Of a stretch of DNA of 55,272 bases, positions 52,787-55,272 are shown one piece after another. Source of the DNA: JAVVEW01 sp032251045 (GTDB lineage Bacteria; Pseudomonadota; Gammaproteobacteria; Methylococcales; Methylomonadaceae); the NCBI GenBank assembly GCA_032251045.1, contig JAVVEW010000011.1:1-55272 (forward strand). The letters are read 5' to 3'. How positions within the stretch are numbered: position 1 is the first letter of the stretch; each line of letters opens with the position of its first letter. The notes under the pieces were generated by a model. It saw only the letters and a program-made list of their open reading frames with translations. It ran no database searches and had not been told where the DNA came from. A program made the translations under genes and the position numbers.

Positions 52787-55204
52787 ATGAACGAAACCAC
52801 AGAAAAAGCATACGACAGTAGTAACATCAAAGTCTTAAAAGGCCTGGATGCCGTGCGCAAACGCCCCGGCATGTATATCGGCGATACCGATGACGGTACA
52901 GGCTTACATCACATGGTATTTGAAGTCGTGGATAATTCCATCGATGAGGCGCTGGCCGGCCATTGCCGGGAAATCAATGTGGAGCTGCATGACAATGGCT
53001 CGGTTTCGGTCAGCGATGATGGTCGCGGCATTCCCGTGGATATTCACGAAGAAGAAGGCCGTTCGGCGGCTGAAGTTATTATGACCGTGCTGCATGCTGG
53101 TGGAAAATTCGATGACAATGCTTATAAGGTGTCTGGAGGCTTGCATGGCGTAGGCATTTCGGTGGTCAACGCCCTGTCTGAAAGCCTGACGTTGGAAATC
53201 AAAAAAAATGGCAAGCTGCATCGACAGCAGTATCGGCATGGCGAGCCGCAAGCGCCGCTGGCAGTCATTGGCGATACGGATGACACAGGTACAAAAATCA
53301 CCTTCCAACCCAGCCAGGAAACGTTCAGTGATATTGAGTTTCATTACGACATTCTGGCCAAGCGACTAAGAGAATTATCGTTCCTGAATTCAGGTGTTCG
53401 AATCGTCCTGGCTGATGAGCGCAGCGATAAATCCGATTGTTTCGAGTTTGAAGGCGGTATTCGTGCGTTTGTCGAGCATCTGAATAAAAACAAAACGCCA
53501 TTGTTCCCGGATGTGTTTTATTTCAAAACCGAAAAAGAAGGCGTGACGGTAGAGGTTGCGCTGCAATGGAACGATGCCTATCAAGAAAACATTTATTGTT
53601 ACACCAACAATATTCCACAGCGCGATGGCGGCACGCATCTGGCCGGCTTTAGAGGTGCGCTGACTCGAACCATCAACCAATATATCGAGCAGAATTCCAA
53701 CCAGAAAAAAGACAAAGTCAACGCCACCGGCGATGATGCACGAGAAGGCCTGATGGCGGTTTTATCGGTCAAAGTGCCCGACCCTAAATTTTCCTCACAA
53801 ACCAAAGAAAAACTGGTCTCCTCGGAAGTCAAAACGATTGTAGAGTCGGCCATGAACGAAAAGTTACAGGAGTTCTTGCTGGAAAATCCGGGCGTTGCCA
53901 AAATCATCGTTAACAAGGTCATGGAAGCCGCTCGCGCACGCGAAGCCGCTCGTAAGGCGCGGGAAATGACTCGGCGCAAAAGCAGCCTGGACATTGCCGG
54001 CTTGCCGGGCAAGCTGGCGGATTGTCAGGAAAAAGACCCTGCCCTGTCTGAATTATTTATCGTGGAGGGCGATTCCGCTGGTGGCTCCGCCAAACAAGGC
54101 CGCGACCGGCGCACACAAGCGATATTGCCGTTGAAAGGCAAAATCCTGAATGTGGAAAAAGCGCGTTTCGATAAAATGATTTCTTCCGATGAGGTTGGTA
54201 CCTTGATTACCGCCTTAGGCTGCGGCATTGGCAAGGATGAATACAATCCTGAAAAGCTGCGCTACCACCGAATCATTATCATGACCGATGCCGATGTGGA
54301 TGGCTCGCATATCCGCACCTTATTGCTGACCTTCTTCTATCGGCAAATGCCGGAATTGATCGAGCGCGGACATGTTTATATTGCCCAACCCCCGTTGTAT
54401 AAAATCAAAAAAGGCAAACAGGAATACTATGTCAAAGATGACCAGCAGCTGCATGACTACTTGATACAGCAAGCCCTGGATAAGGCCGAGCTTTATGTGC
54501 AGCCTGATGCGCCAGCCATTAAAGGTGTTGGGCTGGAGAAAATGGCCGCCGAATACACCAAAGTCAACACCCTGATTCAACGCTTAAGTCACCGCTATGA
54601 CGCCGACTTTCTGACTCAGCTGTTGTATGTGCCTGTCGTGGACGCAACACTTAAGGCGGATCAGCAAGCACTTTTGGCATGGTGTCAGCAGCTGGCGCAA
54701 TACATGCAGCGCTACAATCCACTGGCCACCATTACCGCGCAATGTGACTATCAAAGCCCGGAAAGCTTTCGTATGACCATCGGCAAACGCTACTATGGCA
54801 ATGAAAAAAGTCTGGAAATCAAGGAAAGCTTTTTTGACAGCCGCGATTATCAAACCTTGGCGCATTTCAATGCCATCAATCAGGACTTGAGCAGCGATCA
54901 AGCCTGGCTGCAATATGGTGAAAAGCGGCATCCGGTCAGCAATTTTCAGCAGGCTTTTGACTGGCTGATGATAGAAGCTAAAAAAGGCCAGCATATTCAG
55001 CGCTACAAAGGTCTTGGCGAAATGAACCCGGAACAGCTATGGGAAACCACGCTGGATAGTAATACTCGCCGCATGTTGCAAGTCAGAATCGAGGATGCCA
55101 TCGCTGCCGATGAAGTATTCTCCACATTGATGGGTGAAGTGGTCGAGCCACGACGTGATTTCATCGTGAGAAACGCCCTGGAAGTTGCCAATCTGGATGT
55201 TTAA
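52787..55204 (+). CDS. gyrB: DNA gyrase subunit B
   Basis: GyrB is the ATPase subunit of gyrase, which introduces negative supercoils. The 805 residues show the GHKL ATPase (VVDNSIDEALAGH, DDGRGIPVD, GGLHGVGISVVNAL), transducer domain, and the TOPRIM domain with VEGDSAGGSAKQGRDRR and MTDADVDGSHIRTLL, ending in the gyrase B tail DFIVRNALEVANLDV. The length, with the ~165-residue insert, is typical of Gram-negative GyrB. ATG 52787 follows TAGGG; GTG 52784 is one codon earlier. The last 68 bases of the window after its stop hold nothing recognisable. Confidence 0.97.
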   Translation: MNETTEKAYDSSNIKVLKGLDAVRKRPGMYIGDTDDGTGLHHMVFEVVDNSIDEALAGHCREINVELHDNGSVSVSDDGRGIPVDIHEEEGRSAAEVIMTVLHAGGKFDDNAYKVSGGLHGVGISVVNALSESLTLEIKKNGKLHRQQYRHGEPQAPLAVIGDTDDTGTKITFQPSQETFSDIEFHYDILAKRLRELSFLNSGVRIVLADERSDKSDCFEFEGGIRAFVEHLNKNKTPLFPDVFYFKTEKEGVTVEVALQWNDAYQENIYCYTNNIPQRDGGTHLAGFRGALTRTINQYIEQNSNQKKDKVNATGDDAREGLMAVLSVKVPDPKFSSQTKEKLVSSEVKTIVESAMNEKLQEFLLENPGVAKIIVNKVMEAARAREAARKAREMTRRKSSLDIAGLPGKLADCQEKDPALSELFIVEGDSAGGSAKQGRDRRTQAILPLKGKILNVEKARFDKMISSDEVGTLITALGCGIGKDEYNPEKLRYHRIIIMTDADVDGSHIRTLLLTFFYRQMPELIERGHVYIAQPPLYKIKKGKQEYYVKDDQQLHDYLIQQALDKAELYVQPDAPAIKGVGLEKMAAEYTKVNTLIQRLSHRYDADFLTQLLYVPVVDATLKADQQALLAWCQQLAQYMQRYNPLATITAQCDYQSPESFRMTIGKRYYGNEKSLEIKESFFDSRDYQTLAHFNAINQDLSSDQAWLQYGEKRHPVSNFQQAFDWLMIEAKKGQHIQRYKGLGEMNPEQLWETTLDSNTRRMLQVRIEDAIAADEVFSTLMGEVVEPRRDFIVRNALEVANLDV

Positions 55205-55272
55205 TCACGCCGCACAAGCATCCTGATAAAACGCTCCCCCCTTCCCTTTCATCATGGACGCCCTCGCCGAAG

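Overview
The window is a stretch of bacterial chromosome with dense housekeeping genes, about 45 protein genes or remnants on both strands. The gene content points to a gammaproteobacterium: BamC next to DapA, LptD/SurA divergent from AmgK/MurU, mreBCD-mrdA-rodA, and rpmH-rnpA-yidD-yidC-mnmE beside dnaA-dnaN-recF-gyrB. Several traits would fit a methanotroph-type lineage (Methylococcales), but no methane-oxidation gene is present, so that is a guess. I saw no tRNA, rRNA, intact insertion sequence or CRISPR array.

Layout. 1-3.3 kb: gatC-gatA-gatB (minus strand), the glutamyl/aspartyl-tRNA amidotransferase. 3.4-8.8 kb: mreB-mreC-mreD-mrdA-rodA, the rod-shape elongation machinery. 8.9-11.7 kb: DAHP synthase, a ThiS-ThiG fusion and trmB. 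11.8-13.7 kb: a DUF4010/MgtC-like membrane protein converging on an unknown two-helix membrane protein. 13.7-18.0 kb (minus): argG, then cysN-icd. 18.1-20.9 kb: an alpha-carbonic anhydrase lipoprotein followed by a decayed zone holding an outer-membrane-protein tail, palindromic repeats and a broken reverse transcriptase-Cas1 gene. 20.9-27.9 kb (minus): mltB-rlpA (cell-wall lytic transglycosylases), gap-pyk (glycolysis), hemJ, rnd and a stand-alone DbpA-type RNA-binding domain. 27.9-32.0 kb (minus): lptD and surA in one uninterrupted reading frame. 32.2-38.6 kb (plus): amgK-murU (MurNAc recycling), dodecin, psd, a large PAS-GGDEF-EAL protein and a frameshifted DUF3047 gene. 38.7-44.9 kb (minus): hsp20 behind a heat-shock-type promoter, purL, dapA-bamC. 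45-48.8 kb (minus): rpmH-rnpA-yidD-yidC-mnmE. 48.9-55.2 kb (plus): dnaA-dnaN-recF-gyrB, with two perfect parS sites between recF and gyrB.

The most notable points are the in-frame LptD-SurA polyprotein (an outer-membrane protein joined to its own chaperone), the RT-Cas1 remnant, the paired parS sites built into the gyrB upstream region, two probable non-AUG/GUG/UUG starts (AUU for mreC, CUG for the DbpA-domain gene), the ThiS-ThiG fusion, and a CysN carrying what looks like a degenerate APS-kinase tail with no cysD beside it. I did not find a completely new multi-gene system.
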